DNA from: Farysia itapuensis
Taxonomy: Eukaryota; Basidiomycota; Ustilaginomycetes; Ustilaginales; Ustilaginaceae
Assembly: GCA_023212645.1 (NCBI GenBank)
Contig: JALBYC010000001.1
Coordinates: forward strand, 1-64,000
Length of the DNA: 64,000 nucleotides
Reading direction: 5' to 3'
Shown: positions 43,322 through 55,000 of the stretch, one piece after another
Layout of the letters: each line of letters begins with the position of its first letter
How positions within the stretch are numbered: position 1 is the stretch's first letter
Notes under the pieces: model-generated
What the model was told of the DNA's origin: nothing
The model's database searches: none
Seen by the model: the letters and a program-made list of their open reading frames with translations, nothing else
Position numbers and translations under genes: made by a program

Positions 43322-43722
43322 ACCTGCGACACCCTTTTCTTTGTTTCTACCCTTTTTGATTACATCTTCTCTGTTCCCTGCGGACGACCATACACGAGGT
43401 TTCTACGCTGCCGCATTTCACCCTTTCGACTTTCTCTATGCCTTCTGGCACTTCCTGATCTTTCTGTAACGGCTTTCATTGACGCACTTGTAGCAACGAC
43501 CATACACGAACCACTTTCACGATCCGCTGAACTTGTTCATCAGCCACTTCGCTGCATCCCTTTTTATACCCTGGTACTTACTGCCCCATCCTTCCTGGCT
43601 CCCATCAGAAGACGATCAGCCGTCTACATTCACGCAAGACGCTATCGAAATCACAAACCACCCCCTCAGGTCATCTTTGGGGGAAGAACGTGTCCAATGT
43701 GTGCGCATGTGTGTGTTTGTCA
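43322..43722. other. Convergent intergenic region, bZIP gene / TRS20
   Basis: 401 bp of C/T-rich sequence between two stop codons. It probably holds the 3' UTRs of both genes. No further gene is seen. Confidence 0.4.
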
Positions 43723-44569
43723 TTACAGGTATTTGCGCGCCGCTGTTCGCACACGGGCCTCGAACGTTGGATTGTTGATAGGCGCATTCGGGTCTTGAAA
43801 CGGATTCAACGAGATCTGTGTATGTGCGGAGGCACACTTGGTGAGCAAAAGCCTGACTCTGTGGACGATAGGGCGAGAAAACATACCTTGAGGAATGCTT
43901 CCCAGATCTCGAGGAAGAAGTTCTTGATACCCTCTTCGTGCTTGTGTTCATGCAGCAGAACGAATTTAATGTCTGTACAGCATGCGCAAAGTCAGCGTAA
44001 ACAGCAAATGTGCCTCAAGAGCAGGCCGATACGTACTCCCGGGGACGACTAGGCAGCTTGTGGTGTATTCCTGAATTCTGTCGATGCTCTTGAGATATCT
44101 ACTCCACGACAGAGGTCAGCAGACGGCGCTCTGAATTGAGCAAGAGATTGAGCGATACGTACAGGTAGCCACTGGTGGCAAGGGCGTCTTCGATAGTGTC
44201 GAGGGAGGAATGGGCGATCATCTGGAGTTCGTAGCGATGCTTTCGTCGAGCGCCGTTGGACACTGCCGTAGACGCTGTTGAGTTCCGCGCTTGCGACGGT
44301 GCCGATGCCGGAGTAGAAGACGAAGCTGCAGTTGGCAAGCGCGATAGCAGACCGCCGAACATCCCCGAACTGCCCTCTGTCAAAGCAGACGGCCCGCCGC
44401 TGCTCGTAGCTGTGCTCGACGAACCCCCCGCGCCGAAAAAGGAGCTGGCCGACGGTGAAGCTGCAGCCTCGGCACTACCACTAGCCGCGTTTGACAGCGT
44501 CTTGGACACGATCTCAGTCTCGTACAGCGGGTTGTCCCGCGTTCCTATCAACGTCAAGTAATAAGACAT
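43723..44569 (-). CDS. TRS20: TRAPP complex subunit Trs20 / sedlin with a Ser/Ala-rich insertion
   Basis: Four exons: 44569-44163, 44098-44037, 43972-43887 and 43815-43723. The introns are 64, 64 and 71 nt, all phase-consistent, and the product is 215 aa. The longin-type fold starts MSYYLTLIGTRDNPLYE and continues YELQMIAHSSLD, YLKSIDRIQEY, IKFVLLHEHKHEEGIKNFF and ends ARKYL, as in TRAPPC2. Compared with the usual length of about 140 aa, it has an insertion of about 75 residues of Ser, Ala, Gly and Thr between the first and second strands. TRAPP tethers vesicles and activates Ypt1/Rab1 at the Golgi. Confidence 0.92.
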
Positions 44570-44866
44570 TGTGTGCAGACCTGATGGTGTTCTGTCAATA
44601 AGATCGGTTGAGCAAAAGGGTCCACTTTGTGCACACTTTGCATAACATGCCCCGTGCACATATCGTCCCTCTCACTCGCAAGTACCATCTTCCTCATCGA
44701 CTTTGCTTCCTTGCGTGTCACTTTCACAGCCACACACGACCTGAGCAGTGGCGACTGGCGAGTACATGGGACAAGCAATGCAATGATGATCGACAAATCA
44801 AGGTGCGAGAATAAATGGCAAATAAAAAGGAGACGCGAAAAACAACAAAAAAAAGGGAGAGAGGAT

Positions 44867-47071
44867 CTAGTAGTCGTCGTGACGGAGTGTGACGCTGGAG
44901 AAGCCGCTGAACGGATTGCTGACGACAGCGTCGCCTTCCTCGTCACCAACGTTCTTCTTGCCGGCGGTGGCTTTGATGTCAGCGTGCTTGTGAGCTTTCT
45001 TGGTGGAGCCGCCCTGGTCGTCCAGGTCGAGACTGCGACTCTCACGGACATTGCGAAAGTTGACGGCGTCTACGCCGTTGGAATACGCCGGAACAATGGG
45101 TGGTGTGGAGTTGCGCAACAGACCCCAAGAGATGCTCGAGAACCACTTGTGCTGCTTGACCTCGGATGCACCTGATTGACTTCCCATTCGCTTCAGCTCG
45201 TCCTTGATGAGCAATTTGCGGATGAGTGACTTGCCGAACGAGGAGATGGGCGTCGAATCAGGGAAGTGGACGTCGTTTCGCAGGACGTTGGAGAAAGTCT
45301 CGTTTCGGGTGGCGCCCTTGAAGGGCGTGGTGGCGGTGATCATCTCGTAGATTAGAATGCCAAGTGTCCACCAGTCCACTGCCGAAGTATGACCGCAGCC
45401 CTTGATGACCTCGGGCGCAATGTACTCTTCCGTGCCGACGAACGAGTTGGTGCGAAGATCAGCGATGCAGCTTCTGGTGTCGACAAGGGGTGCGCTGTTC
45501 GGGGTTGCCTGTCGGATCAGAGCCGGCGCACCTCCTCGTTGCGTTGCTCTTGCAGACAAGTCAAAGTCAGAGAGCATGACGTGCCCACTCTGGTGCAGCA
45601 GAATGTTCTCAGGCTTCAAGTCTCGATAGATGAAGCCCATGAGATGCAAGTATTCGAGCGCAGCAATCACCTCTGCTGCATAAAATTTTGCGTCTTCTTC
45701 AGCTAGACACTTGCCGGGGCGTGTCTGCAAAGCTCGGAAAAACTCACCACCCATGCAGTATTCCATGCAAAGGTAGAGATAGTCTTCGGACTGGAAAGAG
45801 TGATAGAGCGTCACGATAAAGGGATGGTTTGAGCAGGCCAAAATCTCCTGTTCGGCCATGACACGTTTGATCTTGTTGCGCTTGATCATCTCCTTCTTGG
45901 ACAATACCTTCATGGCGTATAGTCGGTCGGTCTTTTTCTCGCGGACGAGATACACTTTGCCGACGTCACCTTTGCCGAGCATCTTGACCTTGCTGAAACT
46001 GTTTGGACCGACCTCTACTTCCTTGACCTTGATACTGTTGCTGGAATAGGTCCTCCGGAAACTACCCGGACCGCGGTCAGTCGGCGTCGAGTCCTGAAGG
46101 GTAACGAGGTTCGAAGACGCGCTCGGTGGACCCTTTTTGTCCTTTCCATTCGCATTCTTGGTCCTTCCCGAGCCGGGAAAGGCAATGCGACTGGACTTGG
46201 ACGAAGAGGACTTGCCACCACTTGGTGCGCGCGATTTCTCGAAGTCTTTGTTGCTGAATGAGGTGGCGTTACTGTCCATTCGCACTGGCGAGTTGGTGAA
46301 GTAGGTGGCTGCTTCCTGGCTTGGTGTGACTGGAGCACTGGCTTCTGACGCAAATCCGCCATTTCTTGCCTGCTCGGGAGACAAGAAACCATTGTGACCA
46401 CTGGTGTTGGCGGATGAAGACTGACCGTTCACGAATATCTTGTTGGCGTTAGGTGCGCTCGAGACTCGACGCATGAGACGGGCGGATTGTTGGCTCACAT
46501 CTCCGTCGCTAACGTCGATGGGTGGCTGCAACTTGCCCGAGGCAGAAGCGGTCATCATGTCGCCAATGGAGCTGGATCCTGTTCTGTCTTCGGACGAGTA
46601 GCTGTCGTTGGAGAAAGAACTGGGATCCTGAACGACAGTGCTACCGGAGATGGCATGGAATGTAGTGCCAGGACCATTGGCGTGTCCAGAGCTGTTCTGT
46701 TCCTTTGCATAGTCCGTGCCCGCCTCTGCAGGCCAGGTACGGTCATTGACAGCGTTGCTGCTGGCCTTGCGACCCAGAGAGCCAAATTTGAACATCTGCT
46801 TCCACTTCTTGTCTTTTCCACTGCTCTGATCATTGTATGTTGTCGAGGATTGAGAGCGTGATGCGCCTGCAGCTGGAGATTCGCCGATCCCCGATTGTGC
46901 CAGGCTTGGATGGACGGACATGTTTGAGCTACTGGCAAAGGCGGATGTGCTCTGCGTTGGTGGTGTGCTGAAGGCGCTGCCCGATCGTTTTACGGGTGGT
47001 GCAGCGACTGCCGATTGCATTGTGAAGGGGGTGGTGGGATGACGAAGGTAAGGTGGAAGTGACAGCATCAT
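44867..47071 (-). CDS. AGC kinase, NRC-2 / Fpk1-Kin82 type
   Basis: 734 aa, or 717 if translation starts at Met18. The N-terminal 345 residues are Ser-rich and disordered. The kinase domain follows, with the glycine loop [21 protein letters not shown], catalytic YRDLKPEN and an activation segment with DFD in place of DFG. DFD is a hallmark of the NRC-2/phototropin branch of AGC kinases. The usual insertion before [12 protein letters not shown] is present. A C-terminal extension carries NPFSGFS, which fits the hydrophobic motif. In yeast, Fpk1/Fpk2 phosphorylate lipid flippases at the plasma membrane; the same role is likely here. Confidence 0.9.
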   Translation of the reverse strand: MMLSLPPYLRHPTTPFTMQSAVAAPPVKRSGSAFSTPPTQSTSAFASSSNMSVHPSLAQSGIGESPAAGASRSQSSTTYNDQSSGKDKKWKQMFKFGSLGRKASSNAVNDRTWPAEAGTDYAKEQNSSGHANGPGTTFHAISGSTVVQDPSSFSNDSYSSEDRTGSSSIGDMMTASASGKLQPPIDVSDGDVSQQSARLMRRVSSAPNANKIFVNGQSSSANTSGHNGFLSPEQARNGGFASEASAPVTPSQEAATYFTNSPVRMDSNATSFSNKDFEKSRAPSGGKSSSSKSSRIAFPGSGRTKNANGKDKKGPPSASSNLVTLQDSTPTDRGPGSFRRTYSSNSIKVKEVEVGPNSFSKVKMLGKGDVGKVYLVREKKTDRLYAMKVLSKKEMIKRNKIKRVMAEQEILACSNHPFIVTLYHSFQSEDYLYLCMEYCMGGEFFRALQTRPGKCLAEEDAKFYAAEVIAALEYLHLMGFIYRDLKPENILLHQSGHVMLSDFDLSARATQRGGAPALIRQATPNSAPLVDTRSCIADLRTNSFVGTEEYIAPEVIKGCGHTSAVDWWTLGILIYEMITATTPFKGATRNETFSNVLRNDVHFPDSTPISSFGKSLIRKLLIKDELKRMGSQSGASEVKQHKWFSSISWGLLRNSTPPIVPAYSNGVDAVNFRNVRESRSLDLDDQGGSTKKAHKHADIKATAGKKNVGDEEGDAVVSNPFSGFSSVTLRHDDY

Positions 47072-47412
47072 GATCTGGGGCGTGTGTGATCAGCCAACTC
47101 TTGGGCCGTTCACCGGTCTCGCCAAAACGTAATAAACCTCGCCAAATTCAAATTGGCCTTTTACGGAGTTTGCGAAGTGCATACAAACATGGCGACCCCG
47201 AAATTTAGAGTTTTTATCATCACTCGTTGTTTGGTCAATCACCTCCTTGCCATCCGCTGTTACGATGCAGGGGGTTGCGCAGGTCAAGGAAGCAGCGTTA
47301 TGCTGTGGAACAAGTCATGAAACGACAGGATTGATTTACAAAGCTCGCGCCTTTCTAGCTGCAACACGTCCGAAGCCGATAATATATGCAAACCTCCCCA
47401 GGCACTGCACAG
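47072..47412. other. Intergenic, kinase promoter and tRNA-Ile upstream flank
   Basis: 341 bp carrying the kinase promoter on the minus strand and the 5' flank of tRNA-Ile. Nothing else was seen. Confidence 0.4.
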
Positions 47413-47517
47413 GCCTCGTTAGCGTAGTTGGATTATCGCATCTGTCTAATAAACAGTGCCTCAGGCAATACTGAGATTTACAACAGAAGGTCACTGGTTC
47501 GAGCCCAGTACGGGGCA
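47413..47517 (+). tRNA. tRNA-Ile (AAT anticodon) with 30-nt intron
   Basis: A full cloverleaf. The acceptor GCCTCGT pairs with ACGGGGC, the D arm is GCG/CGC, the anticodon stem TCTGT/ACAGA, and the T arm ACTGG-TTCGAGC-CCAGT with discriminator A. The anticodon AAT is at 47448-47450 (A34 would be inosine). The intron (47452-47481) starts one base after the anticodon. The mature length is 75 nt. A TTTTT run at 47522-47526 is a pol III terminator. Confidence 0.93.
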
Positions 47518-47737
47518 AGTATTTTTGGTATAGCCGACTGAGTGTTTTTTTGGTAACGCGCGCAGCTATCGTGCAACTGCGCTCTCTATTCTATGCAGGG
47601 TTCAACCGCTTTTATCCATCTCACCTGCCCTCTCTGACTGTCGACGACCTGCATCTCGACCTGTAGCTGGCAGCTGTTTCCAGGGCCACGACAAAACTTA
47701 TCAGGAATTCATTCAGAGGACTCGATTGAAAGGCGCG

Positions 47738-48020
47738 ATGTTTGGACGTATCTTTCACCTTGTCTTTGATGCGCTCTTGATCAGCGTCGCTCTTTCTGGC
47801 ATCAAGAGAAGCACAGGCTTGACACCGGCAGTATCACGACTGCCTAATAAGGACGTGCGCAATCTGATGCGCATCTACCTCGAGGCCGGCGAGTGGGTAA
47901 GTCTCTATTCCGTGAACGATGTTTGCAGATCGAACACTCATCTTCGCTTTTCCTCCGTAGATCATGGACTTTTCTGTGGTCATTCTAGGTCGCTCAAGCT
48001 CCTTCGAAAGAGTTCGATAA
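47738..48020 (+). CDS. Small DUF1748 protein
   Basis: Two exons, 47738-47896 and 47961-48020, with a 64-nt intron (GTAAGT...CCGTAG), encode only 72 aa. The pattern MFGRIFHL-FDALLISVALSGIKRSTGL, then NKDVRNLMRIYLEAGEW, joined across the intron to IMDFSVVILGRSSSFERVR, matches the fungal DUF1748 family, small proteins with an N-terminal membrane helix. Yeast relatives include a mitochondrial ATP-synthase-associated protein, so a mitochondrial membrane location is plausible. It lies 220 bp downstream of tRNA-Ile. Confidence 0.88.
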
Positions 48021-48701
48021 AGCTCATGAACGGCTCCCCAGTACGTTACAACGATACTTGCCCGGCGATTTGGCCGTAGGCATTGTCTGCATTATACCGC
48101 ACTTGATACCGATTTCGCACTTAGCAGTGACAGCTGCCTAGTATCCTTGACGCAGCAAAGACACTCACCGTTTCGCTCACGCTACGAAGACCATTCGCAG
48201 ATAGTGTAATGATTGATACCACATCCATGTGATCACTCACAGAGTCACAGCGACTGCTCAGTGCTCACACTTACGGCGGTTGTGCCTTCTGTCGTCCGAG
48301 ATCAGTCTCGATGAGATTTGGAGGCCTAACAAAACGACCGGCGAGTGACGAATTAGCCGAAATGCGATGCATCGAATCGTGACCGTGGAAATTTGAACTG
48401 CTCAAATACGGATGCTGTGCCCCAGAACAGACAGAATCGGATCAGCGAAAGTGGGATTTCGTCAGGGCGCGGCATTGCGACGCACTCATTTTTCCTTTTT
48501 CTTTCTGGTGTAAAAGGAGGCGACTGGCGAGCATGAACAGGATTGACGTAAGGCTTGCGTCTCTACCATCACACATCTCCTGCCAAGCGATTTCGGCATC
48601 TGACTTCCACCCGCCCCTTTCGCCGCCCTCTGTCGGCCTTTGTCGTACGAAGCTCTTGTTGCTTTGCCGAGAAGCGCGCTCTACCGCAGTTCATACACAT
48701 C
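48021..48701. other. Intergenic region upstream of the Ser/Thr-rich membrane protein
   Basis: About 680 bp. The part from 48490 is C/T-rich and probably promoter and leader. No gene was recognised. Confidence 0.4.
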
Positions 48702-48794
48702 ATGGGTCAGTTCCTGATTTTAGTGTTGTTGCCTTTACCACGTTTCCTCCAGGCTGACTCTCTTCCATCACTTCTCCTCCCCCATCATGGCTGA
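48702..48794 (+). other. uORF overlapping the start of the downstream gene
   Basis: An ATG opens a 30-codon frame that ends in a TGA at 48792-48794, overlapping the main ATG (48787) in another frame. The encoded peptide starts MGQFLILVLLPLPRFLQA and resembles a signal peptide. It may be a translational regulator, or a sign that the gene model's first exon is incomplete. Confidence 0.45.
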
Positions 48795-50707
48795 CATCTC
48801 CATTAACCTTCCCTTTCCGTTTGGGTCCTCGTCTGCCGATTCTTCTACTACACAATCATCAACAATAGCGAGCACAACGTCCACCACATCTTCCAGCTTC
48901 TCTAGCACCAGCACATCGACCTCGATCAGGTAGGTCTCAGCATCGATCTTCAATTTGAAGAAGCAGCTACTGACAGCCTCTCCATTCTCAGCAGTTCTAC
49001 CTCGTCGAGCACAGTAAGTTCTACGTCAACGTCCTCCGAGACGCCATCGACGAGCACCACGAGTACCACCCCAACAGTAAGCCTCTACCGTGTTCGGGTC
49101 CCTTTGCATGCTACCCGATCAGCCAGTCATGTCGTGTGTTTGCTACATGACTGGCATTGGCATCGTCATCACGCTCGACTTCCTTTGTGTTATCAAGAGC
49201 ATTACTCACCAACTGCATTGCTCGTTTCAACAGACATCATCCACCAGCCCTACATCTACTTCGACCACAAGCACAACCAGTACAACCTCGTCAGCACCAG
49301 AAACAACCAGCTCTTCGATTCCAGAAACCACTTCGTAAGTTCAACTAACCTTTTGCGCCCTGCCCTGCCTCCTATGTCCTAGAAACAACTGCTGTCGAGG
49401 CTGCAAAGATCTGGAGCTTGATCTGGTGCAAGCCCGTCACAAGTCTTCCATCTGCCTCTTGCTCCGCACTTGCTGCTTTTGCTTCATTTGATGGACCAGA
49501 CATTGATGGTTTGCATTTGTCTCGATCTTGCTTGATTGCATTCGTTCCGACTCACAGTGCTGTGTCTGATTCATCTGTTCTGACCACAACCACGACCTTT
49601 TCTCCCCCTTCTTCCTCTTCCGATCCCTCCTCCACCGTCGTCCTCTCTTCATCGTCCTCGAATGTCGACGACCTCAGATCCTCTACCGAAGTGGCCCAAG
49701 TCACATCAACCTCTCTCACTCCTTCTGTCGTAACAACGCAGACTTCCCTCACCACCGTCACACTTCCCAATGGCCAGACATCTACATCCACCGCCTATGC
49801 TGTGACCACTGCCAATGGTCAACTTAGCGGTAGTGGCAACAGTGGCGGATCCAATGGCTTCTTCAGCAACACCGGCGCCGTCGGGGGCACGTTTGCCGTC
49901 GTCGGTCTGGTCTGCGCTGCTCTGGTAGCCGGTGTGTTTTACATGCTCTGGAAACGAAAGAAGGCGCAGAAGATGGACGCCGATGTCGTTGCCGCCGCTT
50001 CTGCCGCTGCTGCAACCACCCGAACGCCATTTGACGACGATGATCCAGAGATGATTGAACATCCAAGCTACGGCACTGGAGCCGCAGCTGGCGCCGGCAC
50101 GTACGGTGCATCGAGCGCCATGATGCAGCAGTACTACAACAACTACGGCACAAGCGAAGGTTACGAACCAAGCCACATTTCTGGTGGAACGAACCCAGGC
50201 TACGCGGGCATGGGTGCTTACGGCCCTATGGCTGGAGGTGCCGCTGCAGCAGGCGCAGCGGGCTATTATGCCGGTCATCAGGCCAACGATGGAAGCCACT
50301 ATTACGAAAGTGTCCCTGGTGCGTTGAGCAGCGAAGGTCCCTACGGCCAATCTACTGGCCATGACAATGGCTATAGTCAGAGCGCCCATCACGACGAAAT
50401 GTACGCATCTCCCAGCGGCGGTCACGATGGCTACGGAGGCGCGCATCAAGGATGGCACAATGGCTCATCCCCTCCGTTGGACAACGAAGCTGCTTACGGC
50501 GGTACGGCGGCTGGAGCTTACGGCCAGCCAGCCTCTCACAGCCCGGATGCTAACGGCGGCAATGTCTTTGCTGATCCGAGCCGAAGCAGCAGCAACGAGA
50601 GTGATGCACGCATCGACATGAGAGCACACGACGGCGGTTCGTCAACAAGCCTTCGCGACGACCAAGACTACGGTCGCCGTCTGGCAGTCCGAAATTCAGA
50701 CAACTAA
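48787..50707 (+). CDS. Ser/Thr-rich single-pass membrane protein (Mid2/WSC-like layout)
   Basis: Exons are proposed at 48787-48929, 48992-49076, 49234-49334 and 49558-50707, giving 492 aa with all phases kept. The first three exons encode almost pure Ser/Thr (mucin-like, heavily O-glycosylated if extracellular). One membrane helix (GGTFAVVGLVCAALVAGVFYML) is followed by the basic stop-transfer WKRKKAQK and a 240-residue Gly/Tyr/Ala-rich cytoplasmic tail. The layout is that of wall sensors of Mid2/WSC type, but no WSC cysteine domain and no N-terminal signal peptide are present in this model. The exon-2 acceptor is a NAGNAG pair (48990-48994) that would add or drop one Ser. The last intron is long (223 nt) and its acceptor is less certain. 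Confidence 0.65.
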
Positions 50708-51070
50708 TTGACGCTATATACGTTATCTCTTGAAAAGGGTTTCTTGTGCTAGTAACGGCTTCTTCTTCCTGCAACTCCACAGCAGCATACTGCTATCACT
50801 TCCCTCCCTAATGGACATTGTTATTTCGCACACCTGAACAGATATGTGAAACTCGACTAACCCGTTATTCTGTGTGTCGGTCCAAGGTCGTCAAGTCATA
50901 GCGTCGAATACGTCGAGACGTCGAGATCGTCGAGAAAATATAAAAATATTATTCGATCACTGTTAGAGTGACAATGTCACGTGACGATTGTGTAGATCGC
51001 CCTGGCTTTGGATTATCGCAGCTTGGGTAGGCATCCTCACCATACCTGTCGGACTCGACGTACATCCGAC
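50708..51070. other. Intergenic with short GTCGA repeats
   Basis: 363 bp between the membrane-protein gene and NDUFB9. At 50902-50934 the word cgtcga recurs four times, followed by an A/T-rich patch (50935-50955). It is probably the NDUFB9 promoter. Confidence 0.4.
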
Positions 51071-51575
51071 ATGTTTGCTGCTGCTGTCCTGAGGAACGCT
51101 GCTGCGTCAGCTTCGTCAGCGTCTGGCTCTGCCGCTGTCAAGCAACAAGCGGCCGGGTTTTCGCAAGCACACAAGGCATACGTCAAGTCTCTCTACCGAC
51201 GATACTTGAAGAACTCGCTCGACTGGGTCGTCCGTCGAGACATCTGGAGAGACAGAGCCATTGAGATTCGCGTCGAGTTCGAACGTCATCGCGAAGTCCG
51301 TAACCCAAGAGAGCTGGCCAACCTGTTTCAAAGAGCGGAGAAGGAGCTCGAGACTATCAAACACCCTGACCCATACAAACGTGAGTATTGCCTGTCTGAA
51401 TCATCAATCGCAGGTTCTACACTTCTTCTTTCGTGCTGAACCAAGTCGCTGACGCTGTATCTCGCATCGAACAGCTCCCATGTTTGAGGACGGCACCAAG
51501 TGGGAAAGAAACATTCCTCCCCCTGTCTTTAGCGAAGCCGAGAAGAAGGCTGCAATTGAGGCGATGAACCATTAA
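51071..51575 (+). CDS. Respiratory complex I subunit B22 / NDUFB9 (LYR protein)
   Basis: Two exons, 51071-51380 and 51475-51575, with a 94-nt intron (GTGAGT...GAACAG), encode 136 aa. The LYR motif is in the YVKSLYRRYLK helix, followed by the conserved DWVVRRDIWRDRAIEIRVEFE. The C-terminus has MFEDGTKWERNIPPP, a hallmark of the B22 subunit. The N-terminus is Ala/Ser-rich and may be a presequence. It is an accessory subunit of the mitochondrial NADH dehydrogenase membrane arm that binds an acyl-carrier protein through the LYR helix. Confidence 0.92.
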
Positions 51576-52051
51576 ATCACTCACACCGTCGTACACGTAT
51601 TTGATCAGCCATTGTCCAGTCAAACATGTGCGTCCTGCTCTGGTGACTGAGACCATCCCATCCACATGAGTACGATTCGCAGACTGGGGCGATACTTGAG
51701 GTGAATATCATGGTTTGAGGCTGCAAGTTGTAAGCGTGTAAAGCACTTACTTCCTCATACGCTTTTTTAACGACGTTCGACACATTAACTTCATTGGTTC
51801 CAGGCAAAGCACTAGAGCGATAAGCACGACGTACGACACTTTCACAGGTGGTCCGTTGGCATGTGCTGTTCAGCTGGGTAAGCTGGTCCATACACTTGGT
51901 AGTCATGTAGTCACAGTTTGGGAAGAATCATGTTAGGTCACATAAATGGAGAACGGAAGTCGAAAGTCGAAAGTGCGCTTGGGACATTCTCGTCCTTCTT
52001 TACCAACCTTTGTCGTGTACAACCTGTGAAGCCGTCTTGTTGTTGACCGCC
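51576..52051. other. Intergenic between NDUFB9 and the mitochondrial triple-fusion gene
   Basis: 476 bp between two plus-strand genes. It presumably contains the fusion gene's promoter. A 109-codon minus-strand frame at 51577-51906 has no recognisable motif and was not accepted. Confidence 0.4.
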
Positions 52052-55000
52052 ATGGCCTGGAGCTGGCCAAGAACGGTGGCTGTCGCCCGGAAATCATCGG
52101 GGATAGGCGGTGGCAAGGCCATAGGCAGGCACAGAGACTCTTTGCCCCGGGCGTCTTTCTACCGTCCACGTCGTTCAGGGTCGCTACAGTTCACAAACCA
52201 GTTTAGCCGTACAGCATATATCTCAAACGGTGCGGAGAACAGCGCTCTCAGGCAGCAGCCTGATGTCAGCGCTGATGCTTCAGTCCGAGTCAAAGACAAA
52301 CGAACAGCTTCCAAAGACGATCAGCCAGCATCTCCGACTTTGTCAAGTAGTACTGCATCCCTCTTCGCGTCAGAGCAAGCGCAGACGACACCATCAGAGA
52401 CCGAACCGCAGCAAACAGCTTCCAGATCCGAGTCTCAGTCCGTCCCATTATCGCCACAACCCGAACAGTCCCAGCAGCAATCTCAACAGTCAGTACAGAC
52501 AGGATCAGGAGCAACGTCAAGTTACGATGACTTGCTAAAGCAGCGCTTTTACCATGCCCAAGAGCAGAACAAAAGAGTCTCATCAGGACTCTCTTCTCTG
52601 GCTGGTGCTGCTGCTGGTATCAACACTTCCTTTACTCTTCCCAAACAACCAGACCAGGTCGTGATTCCACCAGACTCTGCGTCTGCACCAAGTTCAACAT
52701 CGTCAACTTCGTCGTCATCCTCCTCTGAGCGGCCTGCGGGATCCCAGCAGAGTAACGACAGCTCCAACGAGGCATCTACAACACCAAATGAATCTCAGAC
52801 CCCTCACAATGATGTTACGTATGACCCACGCTTCAACAGGAATGCCTCCTCGCCCTCGCTTCAGAGCTTGCAAGTGCCATTCGACACGCATGGCTTCGTC
52901 CAGAGACTGGAAAATGGCGGCTGGATTGCTACAACGCCAAAATCACAAGCATCGAATTCTTCAACAAAACCAGCGAAGGGAAAGCAGAATCGGTCAGCGC
53001 CGGTTGACAATCAGATGCAGCTACAGATCGCACGAAGGCACGACCCAGCTGAAGCTATCATGGAAGGCGTTCGCTATCTGCTTGCTACCCGCGGTCACCA
53101 GTTGATACATGCTTGTCTTAACAAGGGTGATGTGGAGAACCAGGCGTATCTCTTCAAGGCCGCTCTCTCTGAGCTGCGAACTGAAGTCGAGGTCCGCGCA
53201 CGAAATGACGCAGCCAGTCTGCGAAGCATTACTATCCTCTTGCAGCGAGAGGTGGATGCTCTGGAGCAAAAGATGAAGGAGGATGTCGAGCGTATCAAGC
53301 ACGACATCCAAGTCGACATGAATAATCGCAAATCCGAGTCTAAAGAGGAGCAAAATAACATCGAGCAGGAGATACAGGATCTTCAGAACCGCTTCACCAT
53401 CAATCTATCCGATCTCAAAACCGAGATTGAACAGAACGTCAAGTGGGACGCTACGCGACGCAGTTTGGCTCTTGTGCTCGGTATTGCCGCCATCGTGGCT
53501 GCTAGTTTGGCACTTGCTGATTACCTCACCCGCGACGACGACGTTGCGAAAGCAGCCGCCGCCAATGCACAACCTCTCACTGCCGGTCATCCACCGGCGT
53601 CTACAGATGCATCTGCTCCTGCCTCGCTAGGCTGGGCGACCGAGGGCCGTATCCTGGGTGTGCTACCCTTCCTCATCGCGAAACCTAAATATGGCAGCTT
53701 CAGAATGCTCCATCGTGGACTCACCCTTGCTCACCGATCGCTAGTTCGACAGACTCCCGCTGTGGTGACAGTAGGCTTACGCACTTGCCTGCATACATCC
53801 GCTTCCTGTTCACAAGATGAGCCGATCTCATCAACTTTGCGCCTACATAGACTTTACCACTCAACACCGGTGAGGCAACACGCAGCACAGAACGACAAAG
53901 CTGCTTCGACCGTCATTAGCGTCCCCAACTCCGACATTATCCTTCGACTTGGTCCTTCCAGCGTGACACTGGAGTCGCAAGCTCTACGCCTTCAACCCTT
54001 CGAAATTGACCATGTTTGGCTTCGAGATGCCTGTCAAGCGCCTGACTCAGTACATCCAAGCAATCGTCAAAAGTTGTTCCACACCAGTGACGTGCCTCTC
54101 GATGTGCAGCTTCTCGATGCTGCCCATCCCCCGGCGCTTGTTTCCGGGGCGGCAGAACCAACACTACGTGTGACGTTCTCGAAAGATCAGGCTGTTTCAA
54201 ACGCCTTCACTGCTGCCTTTGGAAATCCGAAAACGTCAGACGCACCACATGTATCTGATTTTCCAGTGTCTTTCTTGCTCCGCCATGCGATGCAAGAAGA
54301 GTATGCCGCCACGCATATGGACGTGATGGCTGTCTCCGAAGGTTGGCTGGCCAAAGATATGACACACTTTGATTCAGAAGCATGGGTGCCTGGTAGCTCC
54401 GTTCATGCCGATGCAGCCGAAGCAGGCTGTGTTGCACGTCCTGCCTGCATTCCTTGGGAAGCGATACGACCAGAGGCGGAAGAAGCTGTTCGTACTTGTA
54501 CCCGCTTTGCTTTGACGGAAGCCTTACTTCGCGACGGGTTTGCATTCGTCACTCGCTTGCCCACTGACAAGACGGCAACGAAAGAAGGACCGGACTCTGC
54601 CCGGCTCCGCGACCTCGCCGATATCATGGGTGAGCTGCGGAATACATTCTACGGACCTCTGTGGGACGTGCAGTCCAAGGCTGACGCACGCAACATTGCT
54701 TACACGAACTTGGATCTCGGGCTACACATGGATCTGCTCTACTTTCAGAATCCACCGCGATTCCAGTTCCTCCATATGCTCCGCAACAAGGTCCGAGGCG
54801 GCGCCAGCATCTTTGTTGACAGCTTCAAGGTGGCCGAGCGTATGTGGGAAGAAGATCGCGAGTTGTGGGATGTTCTCACCAAGGTCCCGGTCGGCTTTCA
54901 TTATGTCAACGACGGCCGGCACTACAGATTCACGCATCCTACCTTTGAGCTCGCGCACGATAGCGAAGGCCACGCTGGACCACCCCTGGCGGGCACCACA

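Noticed and set aside
49383..49505. Extra exon of the Ser/Thr-rich protein after the acceptor at 49381-49382
   Set aside because: In the required phase it runs into a stop near 49490 and encodes Cys-rich sequence unlike the flanking exons. The acceptor at 49557 restores the frame.
49706..50458. Minus-strand frame of 250 codons
   Set aside because: It is antisense to the Gly/Ala/Tyr-rich tail of the membrane protein, with no recognisable domain.
51577..51906. Minus-strand frame of 109 codons between NDUFB9 and the fusion gene
   Set aside because: There is no family motif, convincing splice site or conserved cysteine spacing; it probably covers the NDUFB9 3' UTR.
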